A stretch of DNA of 39,705 nucleotides. Origin: CAZNDN01 sp964571815. Its GTDB lineage: Bacteria > Fibrobacterota > Chitinivibrionia > Chitinivibrionales > WJKA01. The DNA lies in contig CAZNDN010000023.1 in the NCBI GenBank assembly GCA_964571815.1, forward strand, positions 1 through 39,705, written 5' to 3'. Below the pieces are notes generated by a model that ran no database searches, was not told the origin of the DNA, and was given only the letters and a program-made list of their open reading frames with translations. Shown here in pieces: positions 1 to 8,785 of the stretch (positions are counted from its first letter, which is position 1; the number at the start of each line of letters is the position of its first letter). Made by a program: the position numbers and the translations under genes.

Positions 1-265
1 CGCGTGTGAAAACGAGACGAAGGTGCACCCTTCGACTGTGCTCAGGGTGAGCGGACTCGGTGCGCGCTCCAGTTGCTTGTCTCGCGGTATCCTGAGGCCC
101 GTAGGGCCGGCATGTCTGTAGCAATGCCCCAACCCAGAGAACACCCCGAGGTCCCGTTCAAGGCGAAGTACAAAGGTCAAGGATCAAAGGACTAAGACCA
201 GAAGGCAGAGCGGCGGCGTTCTTTCCTGGAAACGAGGTAGTCTCAGCCGCGATTGCTGTCCCGGG
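1..265. other. Intergenic region with a palindromic dispersed-repeat-like segment
   Basis: No coding region is supported here. Around 29-53 the sequence reads CCCTTCGACTGTGCTCAGGG, whose ends CCCT and AGGG are complementary; similar short palindromic words are familiar as dispersed intergenic repeats in many environmental bacterial genomes (recollection, not checked). A second GC-rich palindrome, GGCCCGTAGGGCC, lies near 95-110. The rest (about 160-250) is purine-rich and unremarkable. The region lies downstream of the thioesterase gene. Confidence 0.4.
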
Positions 266-676
266 CTAGTCGCCGCCCGATTCCGACCGTTGCGCCACGA
301 CATCCAACTTCCCGGCTACCGCCGGCGGTATCCGAACGGCTCGTCCGCGCGGCCCTGCGCAGGCGAGTTTCACATCACCCTTCACCAGCAGCCGCCCCCG
401 CTCATCGACAATCGTGGTGTGGAAGGTTACCGACACCGAGGTCCGCTCCATCACGTACGACTTCACATCGAGCAGGTCCTCGTAGCGCGCCGCCGCGCGA
501 TAGGTAATATCGGCGTGAACCACGACGAATACGATGCCCTCCCGCTGAAGCTCGGCGAGGCTGACGCCGCGCTCGCGGAGGTATTCGGTTCGGCTGCGCT
601 CCATATAGCGAAGGTAGTTGGCATAATAAACCATGCCGCCGCAGTCGGTGTCTTCGTAGTAAACCCTGATCTTCAT
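266..676 (-). CDS. ybgC: YbgC/FadM-type acyl-CoA thioesterase (hotdog fold)
   Basis: The 136-residue protein is a single hotdog-fold domain of the 4-hydroxybenzoyl-CoA thioesterase/YbgC family, which hydrolyses acyl-CoA thioesters in the cytoplasm. The N-terminus carries the family signature: YYEDTDCGGMVYYANYLRYME, in which the Asp of the TDxxG segment is the usual catalytic residue; Y-A-N-Y-L-R-Y-M-E-R forms the central helix. Length matches the family. The start codon at 676 overlaps the stop of the upstream sigma-54 regulator in an ATGA arrangement, so the two are translationally coupled. YbgC usually sits with tol-pal genes, but none is visible here, so the physiological substrate is open. 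Confidence 0.9.
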   Translation of the reverse strand: MKIRVYYEDTDCGGMVYYANYLRYMERSRTEYLRERGVSLAELQREGIVFVVVHADITYRAAARYEDLLDVKSYVMERTSVSVTFHTTIVDERGRLLVKGDVKLACAGPRGRAVRIPPAVAGKLDVVAQRSESGGD

Positions 677-2082
677 GTAACCCGCCGGCCGCTTCCGTCC
701 GCGGAACTACCCTGTTTGCCGATATCGTGTTCTTTGAGCTTCCGCCAGAGCGTCGAACGCGAGACGCCCAGTTTTTCGGCGGCCCGGGTATAATTGTTGT
801 CCACCAGCGCCAGCGCACGGACAATATGCCGCCGTTCCATTTCCTTGAGCGTCGGAATCTCACCGTCATCCTTTGTCGCTTCAGTGGACGGTCCCGTGAG
901 CAGAAGCCGGTTGCCGAACATGAACTCGGGCAGATCATTCTCCGTGATCTCGCCGCCTTCGGCAAGCACCACCGCATGCTCGACAATGTTTTCAAGCTCC
1001 CGGACATTGCCCGGATAGTCGTAATTCGCCAGTACGATTTCAGCCGACCTGGCTATCTTCTCCACCCGCTTACCGAGCATGCGGTTGCAGCGATGCACGA
1101 AAAGCTTCAGAAGACTGGGGATAGTCTCCTTCCGCTCCCGCAGCGGCGGAAGAAAGAGATAGAAGACGTTGAGGCGATAGAAAAGATCTTCCCTGAACGA
1201 ACCGTGCCTGATCTTCTCGGTCAACTCCTTGTTCGTTGCGGCCACGATGCGCACATTGACGCTCCGAAGGGTATTCTCCCCGATCCGGCGGAACGTCCGC
1301 TCCTGCAGGAAACGCAGAAGCTTTACCTGGGCCATGGGACTCAACTCCCCGACCTCATCGAGGAACAACGTCCCCAGGTTCGCTTCTTCGACCAGCCCCG
1401 GCTTGTCACGGTCGGCCCCGGTGAATGCGCCCTTCCGGTGACCGAACAATTCACTCTCAAAAAGCGTGTCCGGAACCGAACCGCAGTTCATGGCCACAAA
1501 ACGCCCGTCGATCCGCCCCGACATGCGGTGGATCACCCGTGCGAAAAACTCTTTCCCCGTCCCGCTTTCCCCGCCGATGAGGACCGTGGAAGAGGTGGGT
1601 GCGATTTTTGTGGTCAATTTGAGAACCTTCTGCATGGCCGGGTTCCCGGCCATAAGGTCGGAAAGCACCTGCTGCTCAAGGGCCAGATGCTCCCGGCGCC
1701 GATCCATGCGGCGAGCCGTCTTCTCCAGAATAGTCCCCAGATCGTCGGGCTTGATCGGTTTGACCAGGTAGAATGATGCGCCGTTTCGAAGCGCCGCCGT
1801 CGCTTCGTCGAGCTGCGTTACCATCGCCAGTATCACGATCTCGGCCTGCGGCAGCCGCGTGCGCGCGTAACTGACCAGGTCCATTTCTCCACGAACGATC
1901 TTCTCGAAATCGATAAACACAATATCGATCTCTTCGTGGTCCATCATCGAAACCGCGTCGGGATGCGATCGAGCCTCAAGAACACGATACGCGCCTTCCC
2001 CGGTCAGCCGGTGCATCTCAGACCTGAATGCGACATCCAGTGAGACAAGGAGAATGGTAGTGCGGGTTTCCGACGATGACAT
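673..2082 (-). CDS. Sigma-54-dependent response regulator (NtrC type)
   Basis: 469 residues with three modules: an N-terminal receiver (about 8-120), a central AAA+ sigma-54 activation domain (about 143-370) and a C-terminal Fis-type helix-turn-helix (about 425-455). The Walker A motif GESGTGKE (171-178), the sigma-54 contact loop GAFTGA (218-223) and the Walker B segment LFLDEVGEL are intact, so it should drive sigma-54 promoters. In the receiver the phosphoacceptor is probably D58 and the conserved Lys is K108, but the usual acidic pair after the first strand is reduced to S-L-D (14-16), suggesting altered phosphorylation. An open frame extends upstream to 2223, but ATG at 2082 starts at the expected receiver boundary after a G-rich stretch. 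No partner histidine kinase is in the window. Confidence 0.9.
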   Translation of the reverse strand: MSSSETRTTILLVSLDVAFRSEMHRLTGEGAYRVLEARSHPDAVSMMDHEEIDIVFIDFEKIVRGEMDLVSYARTRLPQAEIVILAMVTQLDEATAALRNGASFYLVKPIKPDDLGTILEKTARRMDRRREHLALEQQVLSDLMAGNPAMQKVLKLTTKIAPTSSTVLIGGESGTGKEFFARVIHRMSGRIDGRFVAMNCGSVPDTLFESELFGHRKGAFTGADRDKPGLVEEANLGTLFLDEVGELSPMAQVKLLRFLQERTFRRIGENTLRSVNVRIVAATNKELTEKIRHGSFREDLFYRLNVFYLFLPPLRERKETIPSLLKLFVHRCNRMLGKRVEKIARSAEIVLANYDYPGNVRELENIVEHAVVLAEGGEITENDLPEFMFGNRLLLTGPSTEATKDDGEIPTLKEMERRHIVRALALVDNNYTRAAEKLGVSRSTLWRKLKEHDIGKQGSSADGSGRRVT

Positions 2083-2211
2083 GTGTTCGGAGCGCCCCCC
2101 GCCGCCTGGTCGACGGGACGGCCGGCACGGGCAAATGTTGAAAAACGGAGGATTAAAAGATAATTTATTACTCTGGGCGTTCACGTGTTGTGAGAACCGA
2201 AAGTCGGAAAA
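2083..2211. promoter_or_regulatory. Divergent promoter region with an AT-rich core
   Basis: This 129-bp gap separates the divergently transcribed regulator and AsmA-like genes and is AT-rich at 2134-2172 within a GC-rich context. On the + strand a -35-like TTGAAA (2138-2143) is followed by GATAAT (2159-2164), but the spacing of 15 is short. No convincing sigma-54 promoter (GG-N10-GC) was found. The promoter role is inferred from gene orientation and composition. Confidence 0.3.
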
Positions 2212-3528
2212 ATGGCGAAGCAAGGCAGAAAGCGTCGAAATATGCTCAGATCGCGGTGGTGGCTGCCGGCGGCCGCGGCAACAGCCCTGCTGGCGGTCGC
2301 GTGGCTTGGACAGGTGCCGGTTTCCTCACCCGGCCTCACCCGTATGGTCCTGGGGACCATCGAAGAAACCACCGGGATGCATGCCCGGGCCCGGGGGGTC
2401 CACGCCCGCCTGTGGAAGGGCATTCGCGTTGACAGTCTTGCGCTCCACCGCGATTTCGATTCAACCCGCGCCTCTCTGGTCTTTCCCCGGGTTCGTCTGG
2501 CAATACGCGTTCTTCCCGCTGTTCTCGGTTGGAGAAAAATCGCCGGGGCTTTCCAGACCTCGTCCCCGCGCGCCGCGGAATCGGCTTCCGACAGTCCGGG
2601 CCGAACGGAATCAACTTCACCACCACCCGATCTCCGGCCATTGGTCAAGGATGCCGCCTTCGACAACGGCACCCTGAGTATCACCGGTCGAGGCCCTGCT
2701 CTCCGGGCACGCGGGCTCCGGGCACGGTGCAGCCTCGGAGCGACACTTCCTTTTCATGCCCGGGGACATGCCGAACTCGACGGCCTGAAGTGGGGAGAAG
2801 AAGGCGTTGCCGAGAACGTCCGTCTCAGCTTCCATGTCGACCGGGAGACTCTCAGCCTTTCTCTGGACCGGGGACGCCTCTGGGGAGGCTCATCGCAGGG
2901 CAGCGCCGAAGTACGTATCACCGATGTCGGAATCGACACCGCCTGGATTCGTATCAAAGGACTTGATCTCGGCGCGCTCTACGCCGCTACACCGGGGCGC
3001 CGGGGAAAGCTCCTGGCACGTGCCGACTTCTCCGTGGAGCTGGCAGGATGCCGGCCCCTGCTCGATTCTCTGAAAGGACACGGGGAGTTTGCCCTCTCCG
3101 ACGTCACGGCGTCAGAGTTGCCCGTGCAGAAGGAAGTAGTTGTGGTCATGTTCATGCCGGGTTTGTCCGACCTGAAATTCACCGAAGTAACCGGTTCTCT
3201 GCGCCTGGATTCCGGCACGGTGCATGTCGATGAACTCGTGGGGAAAGGGCACCCCATGAGCTTCACGGCCGCGGGATGGATCGGTTTCGACGGCAGGTTC
3301 TCGCAGGAACTCGATGCCGTGCTCGATGCGGATTTCAGCAAAAATCTCACCAGCCTGGTTCGCAGATCGCTGGAGAAAGACGACCGGGGACGCGCCACAT
3401 TCTCCTGCATCGTCCGCGGCCCCTTCCTCCACCCTTCGGTCGAACTCGAGGAACGCCTCTACGGACGCGTGATCTCGAACGTGTTCCAGGACATGGGCCG
3501 GGGTATTCGCAAAATGTTCGGCAAGTAG
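2212..3528 (+). CDS. AsmA-like / GspN-like envelope protein
   Basis: 438 residues. A basic N-terminus (about 1-15) and a hydrophobic segment (about 17-35) anchor it in the inner membrane; the remainder should be periplasmic. The C-terminal two thirds show the AsmA pattern: alternating beta strands, with a segment VTGSLRLDSGTVHVDEL and FTAAGWIGFDG typical of AsmA/GspN proteins. AsmA-family proteins form lipid-conducting beta grooves between inner and outer membrane; GspN variants accompany type II secretion in some lineages. No other secretion genes lie nearby, so AsmA-like is the safer name. ATG 2212 is the first start before the hydrophobic segment; a second ATG (residue 11) would keep the membrane segment too. 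Confidence 0.6.
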   Translation: MAKQGRKRRNMLRSRWWLPAAAATALLAVAWLGQVPVSSPGLTRMVLGTIEETTGMHARARGVHARLWKGIRVDSLALHRDFDSTRASLVFPRVRLAIRVLPAVLGWRKIAGAFQTSSPRAAESASDSPGRTESTSPPPDLRPLVKDAAFDNGTLSITGRGPALRARGLRARCSLGATLPFHARGHAELDGLKWGEEGVAENVRLSFHVDRETLSLSLDRGRLWGGSSQGSAEVRITDVGIDTAWIRIKGLDLGALYAATPGRRGKLLARADFSVELAGCRPLLDSLKGHGEFALSDVTASELPVQKEVVVVMFMPGLSDLKFTEVTGSLRLDSGTVHVDELVGKGHPMSFTAAGWIGFDGRFSQELDAVLDADFSKNLTSLVRRSLEKDDRGRATFSCIVRGPFLHPSVELEERLYGRVISNVFQDMGRGIRKMFGK

Positions 3529-3545
3529 GTTGGGAACCTTGCCGG

Positions 3546-3603
3546 AGGGGCAGAATCAGAGGGGCAGAGGGGCAGAAGGGCAGAAGGCAGAGGGGCAGCG
3601 AGC
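3546..3603 (+). repeat. Short degenerate tandem repeat (GGGGCAGA-type)
   Basis: A run of about seven imperfect 8-11-bp units of the form AGAGGGGCAG / AGAAGGGCAG follows the AsmA-like stop. A related CAGAAGGCAGAG word recurs near 200. It is low-complexity intergenic DNA with no visible gene; 3604-3791 holds nothing else I can support. Confidence 0.6.
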
Positions 3604-3791
3604 AGTGGGGTGAGTTGTCCAGTACATGGCATCTGGAACCCGGATGTGCAGTCTCGCAGGGGCTTGACGAAGCGGGGCCACCGTCGCGCCGCAGTGGCGC
3701 TATCCCGCGGGGGCGGGATATACCAGCCCGGGGTATTCAGCATCCGGGAACCGGCTTGTCGAACCGTGGAAGATACCTTCAAGGACTCTCG

Positions 3792-4202
3792 TCACAGGCG
3801 GTTGAGCACCGAGCGGAAGAACTCCTTGTCGCGGGGATGCGTCAACAACTCCGCGACTTCCTCTTTGTCCACCCACCGCGCTTCGGGAATTTTGGGGTCT
3901 TTCGGCTGCAACGCGTGCAGGTCGGTAGTGAAGAGATACATCTTGATCGATTTCAGTTCGCTCCGATCTTCTCCGCCGCCCAGACCGATCCGAAAACGTT
4001 CGTACGATCCGAGCGTGTCGACATACCGCAATCGGTCCACCCCCGCCTCTTCGTCAATCTCCCGCCGGGCGGCGGCCACACCGTCCTCCCCCTTCTCGAT
4101 ATGTCCCTTGGGCAGGGACCAGGAATCCCCGTGCTGGTTCACCACCAGAATCATACCCCGCGGGCCGACCACAACCGCTCCCGCACTTTGGGTTCTGCGC
4201 AT
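3792..4202 (-). CDS. Nudix hydrolase
   Basis: The 136-residue protein is one Nudix domain. The full Nudix box GX5EX7REUXEEXGU is present at residues 33-55 (G33, E39, R47-E48, E51-E52, G54), which binds the divalent metal and cleaves nucleoside diphosphates linked to another moiety. The opening AGAVVV and WSLPKGHIEKGE resemble the MutT/Ap4A hydrolase branch. The substrate cannot be read from sequence. It is followed upstream, after 33 bp, by the SagB-type nitroreductase on the same strand. Confidence 0.9.
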   Translation of the reverse strand: MRRTQSAGAVVVGPRGMILVVNQHGDSWSLPKGHIEKGEDGVAAARREIDEEAGVDRLRYVDTLGSYERFRIGLGGGEDRSELKSIKMYLFTTDLHALQPKDPKIPEARWVDKEEVAELLTHPRDKEFFRSVLNRL

Positions 4203-4235
4203 GGTGTTCGAACTTTCGTTGCTGCTGTTACCGGG

Positions 4236-4976
4236 TTATTTCGCGGGGAACCCCACGGGAACGATATAGAGCGGCTCCTCGCCCTTGCAGTCGAGAACTT
4301 CGCGGACTTCGTCGTCGTCGAAAGCCCCCACCGGCGCCGACCCCAACCCCAGAGCCACCGCCTGCAGGTGAATGTTCTGGGCCGCGTGTCCCGCTTCAAT
4401 ATGCACGTAGCGCACCCCTCTGCCTCCGTACCGTTGCGTGGTGCGCCTGTTCACGGCGGTAACTACCACGACCAGGGGAGCGTTGCGCACGAAGCGTTGG
4501 CCGAGAGCCGCCGCGCTGAGTTCTTTCCGAAGGTCACGATTCTTGACAAGCTCGATCGCGTGCTCGGCCGGAGCGTACTTGTACACCCCCTCGGGAGTGA
4601 AAGCATAGGTCTCCAGAGGATAGGTCGCCCCCGCCGAGGGGGCCGTACGATAGCCGGTGCCGGGCTGAGTAACACCCTGAGCGGCGAAAAGGATTTGACC
4701 TGTCTGCTTTCGTGAAAGCGTGCTGTCGGAGAACGAACGCACCGATCTCCTGCGCACGAGAGCCTGCTCCACCGATACGTCACCCGATGTGTCGGGAGGA
4801 GGAAGTGCTTCCCTGTCCCGTGCTCCTTGACTGCACGCGCCCGCCGTCAGGCTGAGACACACAAGGGCGATACGTCCGAGGTATGAGATAATGGTTCTGC
4901 CTCCCGTTCGACGCCGGCATGCCCGCGGCGGAGCGTTCACGGTGAGACCGGGAACAATGGCGGATCGAGGCGACAA
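4236..4976 (-). CDS. SagB-type nitroreductase-family lipoprotein
   Basis: The mature part belongs to the FMN-dependent nitroreductase fold, SagB/ThcOx subgroup: a V-R-R-R-S-V-R-S-F segment near residue 73 for FMN phosphate binding, SAGATYPLE in the middle, and AGHAAQNIHLQAVALGLGS near the C-terminus. A lipobox LTAGAC (Cys48 in the longest frame) predicts a membrane-anchored periplasmic enzyme. The start is uncertain. The coordinates give the longest frame (TTG at 4976), but 47 residues before the lipobox are too many. GTG at 4940 is possible, and a clean GGGAGG at 4900-4905 stands 7 nt before an ATT codon at 4892, which would give an ideal 20-residue lipoprotein signal. No peptide-modification partners are nearby; the redox substrate is unknown. 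Confidence 0.8.
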   Translation of the reverse strand: MSPRSAIVPGLTVNAPPRACRRRTGGRTIISYLGRIALVCLSLTAGACSQGARDREALPPPDTSGDVSVEQALVRRRSVRSFSDSTLSRKQTGQILFAAQGVTQPGTGYRTAPSAGATYPLETYAFTPEGVYKYAPAEHAIELVKNRDLRKELSAAALGQRFVRNAPLVVVVTAVNRRTTQRYGGRGVRYVHIEAGHAAQNIHLQAVALGLGSAPVGAFDDDEVREVLDCKGEEPLYIVPVGFPAK

Positions 4977-4982
4977 ACACGC

Positions 4983-5552
4983 TCAGTTTGCATCGCTCTT
5001 CTTCGTCTCCTCGTTGATACGATCTCTGATTTTCGCAGCGTCTTCGTACCGTTCCTCTTCAATGGCCTTCTTGAGGTCCAGCTTGAGCTGTTCCATCAGC
5101 GGCAGTTCTTTCTTTTCCGCCTCCTGTTTCAGTTGCTCGGGAACCTCTTCCTTCGGCTCCTCCATCACCTGCCCCGCCTCGTCCATAACCTTCTCCGCCA
5201 CGAAGATCGGCGCCGAGAAACGAAGCGCCAGCGCGATGGCATCGCTGGGCCGTGAGTCTATCTCCAGGGACTTGTTGTCCTGCTCAAGGAAAAGCTTGCC
5301 GTAGAAGGTGTTGTCGATCAGGTCGCACACCTCGACCCGGGACACCCGATACCCCAGATGCTCGACCACGTTCTTGAGAAGATCGTGGGTAAGCGGACGG
5401 GGAAAGGTTTCGTTGTTGAGCCGACTCGCAATCGACTTCGCTTCGAGAATCCCCACGAAAATGGGAAGCACGCGCTTTCCTTCGTTTTCCTGAAGGAAAA
5501 CCACGAACCCCGCGTTTGAGAACGCAACATTCCCTACTTCACACTGAATCAT
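4983..5552 (-). CDS. Bifunctional nuclease family protein (DUF151) with C-terminal UVR motif
   Basis: 189 residues. Residues 1-130 form the bifunctional nuclease/DUF151 domain, with FVVFLQENEGKRVLPIFVG near the start and the conserved D-S-R-P-S-D-A-I-A-L-A-L-R segment, known from Thermotoga and plant BBD homologs. Residues about 150-185 form a UVR (UvrB/UvrC-type) helical hairpin with the E-E-R-Y-E-D-A-A-K-I-R-D-R pattern, separated by a charged Glu/Lys-rich linker. The open frame reaches 5612 but ATG 5552 matches the family's usual N-terminus. It follows purA by 16 bp and is probably cotranscribed with it. A nucleic-acid role is inferred from the family. Confidence 0.88.
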   Translation of the reverse strand: MIQCEVGNVAFSNAGFVVFLQENEGKRVLPIFVGILEAKSIASRLNNETFPRPLTHDLLKNVVEHLGYRVSRVEVCDLIDNTFYGKLFLEQDNKSLEIDSRPSDAIALALRFSAPIFVAEKVMDEAGQVMEEPKEEVPEQLKQEAEKKELPLMEQLKLDLKKAIEEERYEDAAKIRDRINEETKKSDAN

Positions 5553-5568
5553 ACGAGCAACCCTCGCG

Positions 5569-6858
5569 CTACAACGGCTCGACTTCGATCGTTTGCCGTC
5601 GCCGGGGACCAACCGACACGATAAGCGCCGGAACAGCGCAGCACAACTCTCTCATCCGATTAATATACTTCACGGCGTTTTCCGGCAAATCCGAGAATCG
5701 AACGCATTCTTTCAGGTCCTGCTTCCATCCGGGCAGTGTCTCATAGACCGGGGAAACGCGCGAGAGCAGCGATGGATCGCTGGGAAAATCCTCCGTCTTC
5801 CGCCCGTCAATCTCGTAGTGTGTGCATACCTTTATCTCGTCGAGTTCATCGAGCACATCAAGCTTCGTGAAAGCCAGCCTCGTGAGACCGTTGAGACGGA
5901 CAGCTTTGCGAATCATGACCGTATCAAACCACCCGCACCTTCGCGGCCTGCCGGTTGTGGCCCCGAATTCGGCGCCGCGACGACGGAGCAATTCGCCGGT
6001 CGCATCGTCAAGCTCGGTCGGAAATGGACCGTTGCCCACACGCGTGGTATAGGTCTTCACGATCCCGACTACATCATCAATCGCGGTGGGACCGATGCCC
6101 GAGCCGGCACAGGCTGAGCCTGATACGGTGTTGGATGAGGTCACGAAAGGGTAGGTGCCGTGGTCGATATCCAGAAATGTCCCCTGCGCGCCTTCAAACA
6201 GCAAACGTTTCCCCTCCCCCCACGCATCGTAGATCATCTTGCATGTATCCCGCACGAACGGCTCCATGCGGTCACGAACCCCCCGATACCTCTCCACAAT
6301 GTCGCCAAGCTTCAGGTCGAACTCCACCTCGTAGACCTTTTCGATCAGCACGCGCTTTGCCTCGAAATTTGCCGAAAGCCTCTCCACGAACCTGTCCCAG
6401 TTGTGCAACTCTCCCACTCGCAGCCCCGTGCGCAGCGCCTTGTCGGCATACGCGGGCCCGATCCCCCGCCCCGTCGTACCGATTCGATTCCCGGCTGCCC
6501 CGGCCTCCGAGGTCTTGTCCTGGAGGGAATGGTACGGAAGGACCAGATGAGCCTGATCGGAGACAAAAAGCCTGTCCGCGGCGTCAATCCCTTCTTCGGA
6601 CAGCTCATCAACCTCACGAAGAAATTGCTCCGCATCGAGGACAACGCCGTTTCCAACGACACATACTTTGTCGGGATACATTATGCCCGACGGCACCAGG
6701 TGGAAGATGAACTTCGTGCCGCGGGCAATCACCGTGTGGCCCGCGTTGGCTCCACCCTGATGCCGAACGATCACATCGGAGCGCTCGGTCAAATAGTCTA
6801 TCACCTTCGCCTTGCCTTCGTCGCCCCACTGGGCTCCCGCTATCACCGTGCCCGGCAT
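5569..6858 (-). CDS. purA: Adenylosuccinate synthetase
   Basis: 429 residues, the normal length. It joins IMP and aspartate using GTP, the first committed step from IMP to AMP. The N-terminal GAQWGDEGKAK loop, QGGANAGHTV, the GTTGRGIGPAY segment, and the C-terminal TGRPRRCGWFD are all family signatures. The GTP loop reads GDEGKAK where most family members have GDEGKGK. ATG at 6858 is chosen because it places the GAQWGDEG motif at the usual distance; the open frame extends further to 6912 without support. Transcription probably starts from the -35/-10 pair at 6935-6964. Confidence 0.97.
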   Translation of the reverse strand: MPGTVIAGAQWGDEGKAKVIDYLTERSDVIVRHQGGANAGHTVIARGTKFIFHLVPSGIMYPDKVCVVGNGVVLDAEQFLREVDELSEEGIDAADRLFVSDQAHLVLPYHSLQDKTSEAGAAGNRIGTTGRGIGPAYADKALRTGLRVGELHNWDRFVERLSANFEAKRVLIEKVYEVEFDLKLGDIVERYRGVRDRMEPFVRDTCKMIYDAWGEGKRLLFEGAQGTFLDIDHGTYPFVTSSNTVSGSACAGSGIGPTAIDDVVGIVKTYTTRVGNGPFPTELDDATGELLRRRGAEFGATTGRPRRCGWFDTVMIRKAVRLNGLTRLAFTKLDVLDELDEIKVCTHYEIDGRKTEDFPSDPSLLSRVSPVYETLPGWKQDLKECVRFSDLPENAVKYINRMRELCCAVPALIVSVGPRRRQTIEVEPL

Positions 6859-6934
6859 ACATGACCCCCGAAAACAAAAATGCCACCCGAAAACGACCGG
6901 TGGCGGAGACACTACCCATTCGTGAAACCACAGT

Positions 6935-6964
6935 AATCTACGTCAGGGAAGGGTGCGAAGTCAA
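6935..6964 (-). promoter_or_regulatory. Candidate sigma-70-type promoter of purA
   Basis: On the minus strand a TTGACT hexamer (6959-6964) precedes TAGATT (6935-6940) with an 18-bp spacer; these match five and four of six consensus bases. The leader to the purA ATG would be about 70 nt and contains a small CCACC/GGTGG hairpin (6883-6903) followed by a short T-run, which might act as an attenuator. This is prediction from sequence only. Confidence 0.4.
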
Positions 6965-7114
6965 AGCAACCCGATATTATTTTGTGTACCTGGCCGGATG
7001 TGTTCCACCACGGGACACACGGGCCGACAACCGGACTATGCAACACGAGATCACAGCTCGGAATTCCCGCCTTTCCCGCCCGGTTGCCGGCGACTGAGCG
7101 GGTTCGCCGGATTC

Positions 7115-8785
7115 ATGGACTCACCCAATCCCCTGATCGTTCAGAGCGACAACACGCTCCTGCTGGAGGTCGACAACCCCCTTTTCGAGCAGGCACGTGA
7201 CGCCGTCGGACCGTTTGCCCACCTCGAAAAGAGCCCCGAGCATATCCATACCTATCTCATTACGGCCCTCTCGCTCTGGAACGCCGCTTCGCTGGGCATC
7301 GCACCCGATGAGGTAATCGACAGACTGAAGCGGTTCTCCCGATACGAAGTGCCCGCCAATGTCACCCGTGACGTACGTGAAATCATGGGGCGATACGGCC
7401 GCTATGTGCTCACCGGCGACGACGGGAACCTGCTGCTGTATTCCGAGGACGCACAACGGCTGCAGAGACTCGTCATGCACCCCCGGATCAGCCCGCTGGT
7501 GGGACCGGCGGTGGACGACAACACTATCAGCGTACCCCCCGGGAACCGTGGTGTGCTGAAACAGGCGTTCATCACCGAAGGCTACCCGATCGAAGACCGG
7601 GCGGGATATGTCGACGGAGCGCCGCTGGAGATCACGGTGCGACCGCGGACACGGGACGGATCCCCGTTCTCGATCCGTTCGTACCAGAAACAAGCCGCGG
7701 AGAGCTTCCTGGGCGGCAGTGACACTCCCGGCGGTAGCGGGGTCGTGGTCCTGCCCTGCGGGGCGGGGAAAACGATCGTGGGTATCTGTGCGATGGCGCT
7801 GCTGAAACGACGCACGCTCGTACTGGTCACCAATATCGTTGCCGCCCGGCAGTGGAAAGAAGAACTCCTCGACAAGACAGACCTCTCCGAAGAGGACATC
7901 GGCGAGTACAGCGGCGAATCAAAAGTAGTGAAACCCGTTACCCTGGCGACATACCAGATACTGACCTACCGAAAGAAAAAGAAAGAGCAACTGGTTCATT
8001 TCGGCGTTTTCAACTCGGAAAACTGGGGCCTGATTATCTATGATGAAGTCCATCTGCTTCCCGCGCCGGTATTCAAACTGACCGCAGAGATCCAGGCGCG
8101 GCGACGGCTCGGTTTGACCGCCACGCTGGTGCGCGAGGACGGGCATGAGCACGATGTGTTCTCGCTGATCGGTCCGAAGAAATACGACGTTCCGTGGAAA
8201 GAGCTGGAACGGCAGGGGTGGATCGCGACCGCCCGGTGCATCGAAATCAGAATCGACCTTCCACCGGCGGACAAATTTACGTATCTCTCCCTTTCCCCCC
8301 ACCGTCAGATCCGACTGGCCTACGAAAACAGGAACAAACTGCCCGTAGTTGACCGCCTGGTCCGGGAGCACGCCGACGACCGTGTGCTGATCATGGGACA
8401 GTATCTCTCACAGCTTCAGGAGTACGCGAACGCCCTCAACTGTCCCCTCATTACGGGAGCCACGCGCAACGCCGAGCGCACACGCCTGTACCGGGAATTC
8501 CGCGAGGGCCGTATCACGCGGCTCGTACTCTCCCGTGTGGGCAACTTCGCCGTGGACCTGCCCGACGCCAACGTGGCGATACAGATATCCGGGACCTTCG
8601 GATCGCGGCAGGAGGAGGCACAACGCCTGGGTCGTATCCTTCGGCCCAAACGCAGCGGGGAACAGGCCGTGTTCTATTCAATTGTTACGAGGGAAACCCG
8701 CGAGCTGGAATTTGCCATGAAACGGCAACTGTTTCTCACCGAGCAGGGATACAGCTACGAAATCGACTACGAAACCCCGGAATAG
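7115..8785 (+). CDS. Bacterial XPB-type DNA helicase (SF2)
   Basis: 556 residues, homologous to eukaryotic/archaeal XPB (Rad25). Residues about 1-150 form the damage-recognition-like N-terminal part; helicase domain 1 has Walker A LPCGAGKT (213-220), the DEVH box (310-313) and the XPB-specific RED motif within LVREDG (340-342); helicase domain 2 ends with QEEAQRLGRILRPK. XPB translocates on DNA and in eukaryotes opens promoters and repair bubbles; its bacterial role is thought to be in DNA repair. ATG 7115 is preferred over the open frame from 6953, whose extra residues look non-coding. The last 19 bp overlap the convergent DUF116 gene. Confidence 0.93.
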   Translation: MDSPNPLIVQSDNTLLLEVDNPLFEQARDAVGPFAHLEKSPEHIHTYLITALSLWNAASLGIAPDEVIDRLKRFSRYEVPANVTRDVREIMGRYGRYVLTGDDGNLLLYSEDAQRLQRLVMHPRISPLVGPAVDDNTISVPPGNRGVLKQAFITEGYPIEDRAGYVDGAPLEITVRPRTRDGSPFSIRSYQKQAAESFLGGSDTPGGSGVVVLPCGAGKTIVGICAMALLKRRTLVLVTNIVAARQWKEELLDKTDLSEEDIGEYSGESKVVKPVTLATYQILTYRKKKKEQLVHFGVFNSENWGLIIYDEVHLLPAPVFKLTAEIQARRRLGLTATLVREDGHEHDVFSLIGPKKYDVPWKELERQGWIATARCIEIRIDLPPADKFTYLSLSPHRQIRLAYENRNKLPVVDRLVREHADDRVLIMGQYLSQLQEYANALNCPLITGATRNAERTRLYREFREGRITRLVLSRVGNFAVDLPDANVAIQISGTFGSRQEEAQRLGRILRPKRSGEQAVFYSIVTRETRELEFAMKRQLFLTEQGYSYEIDYETPE

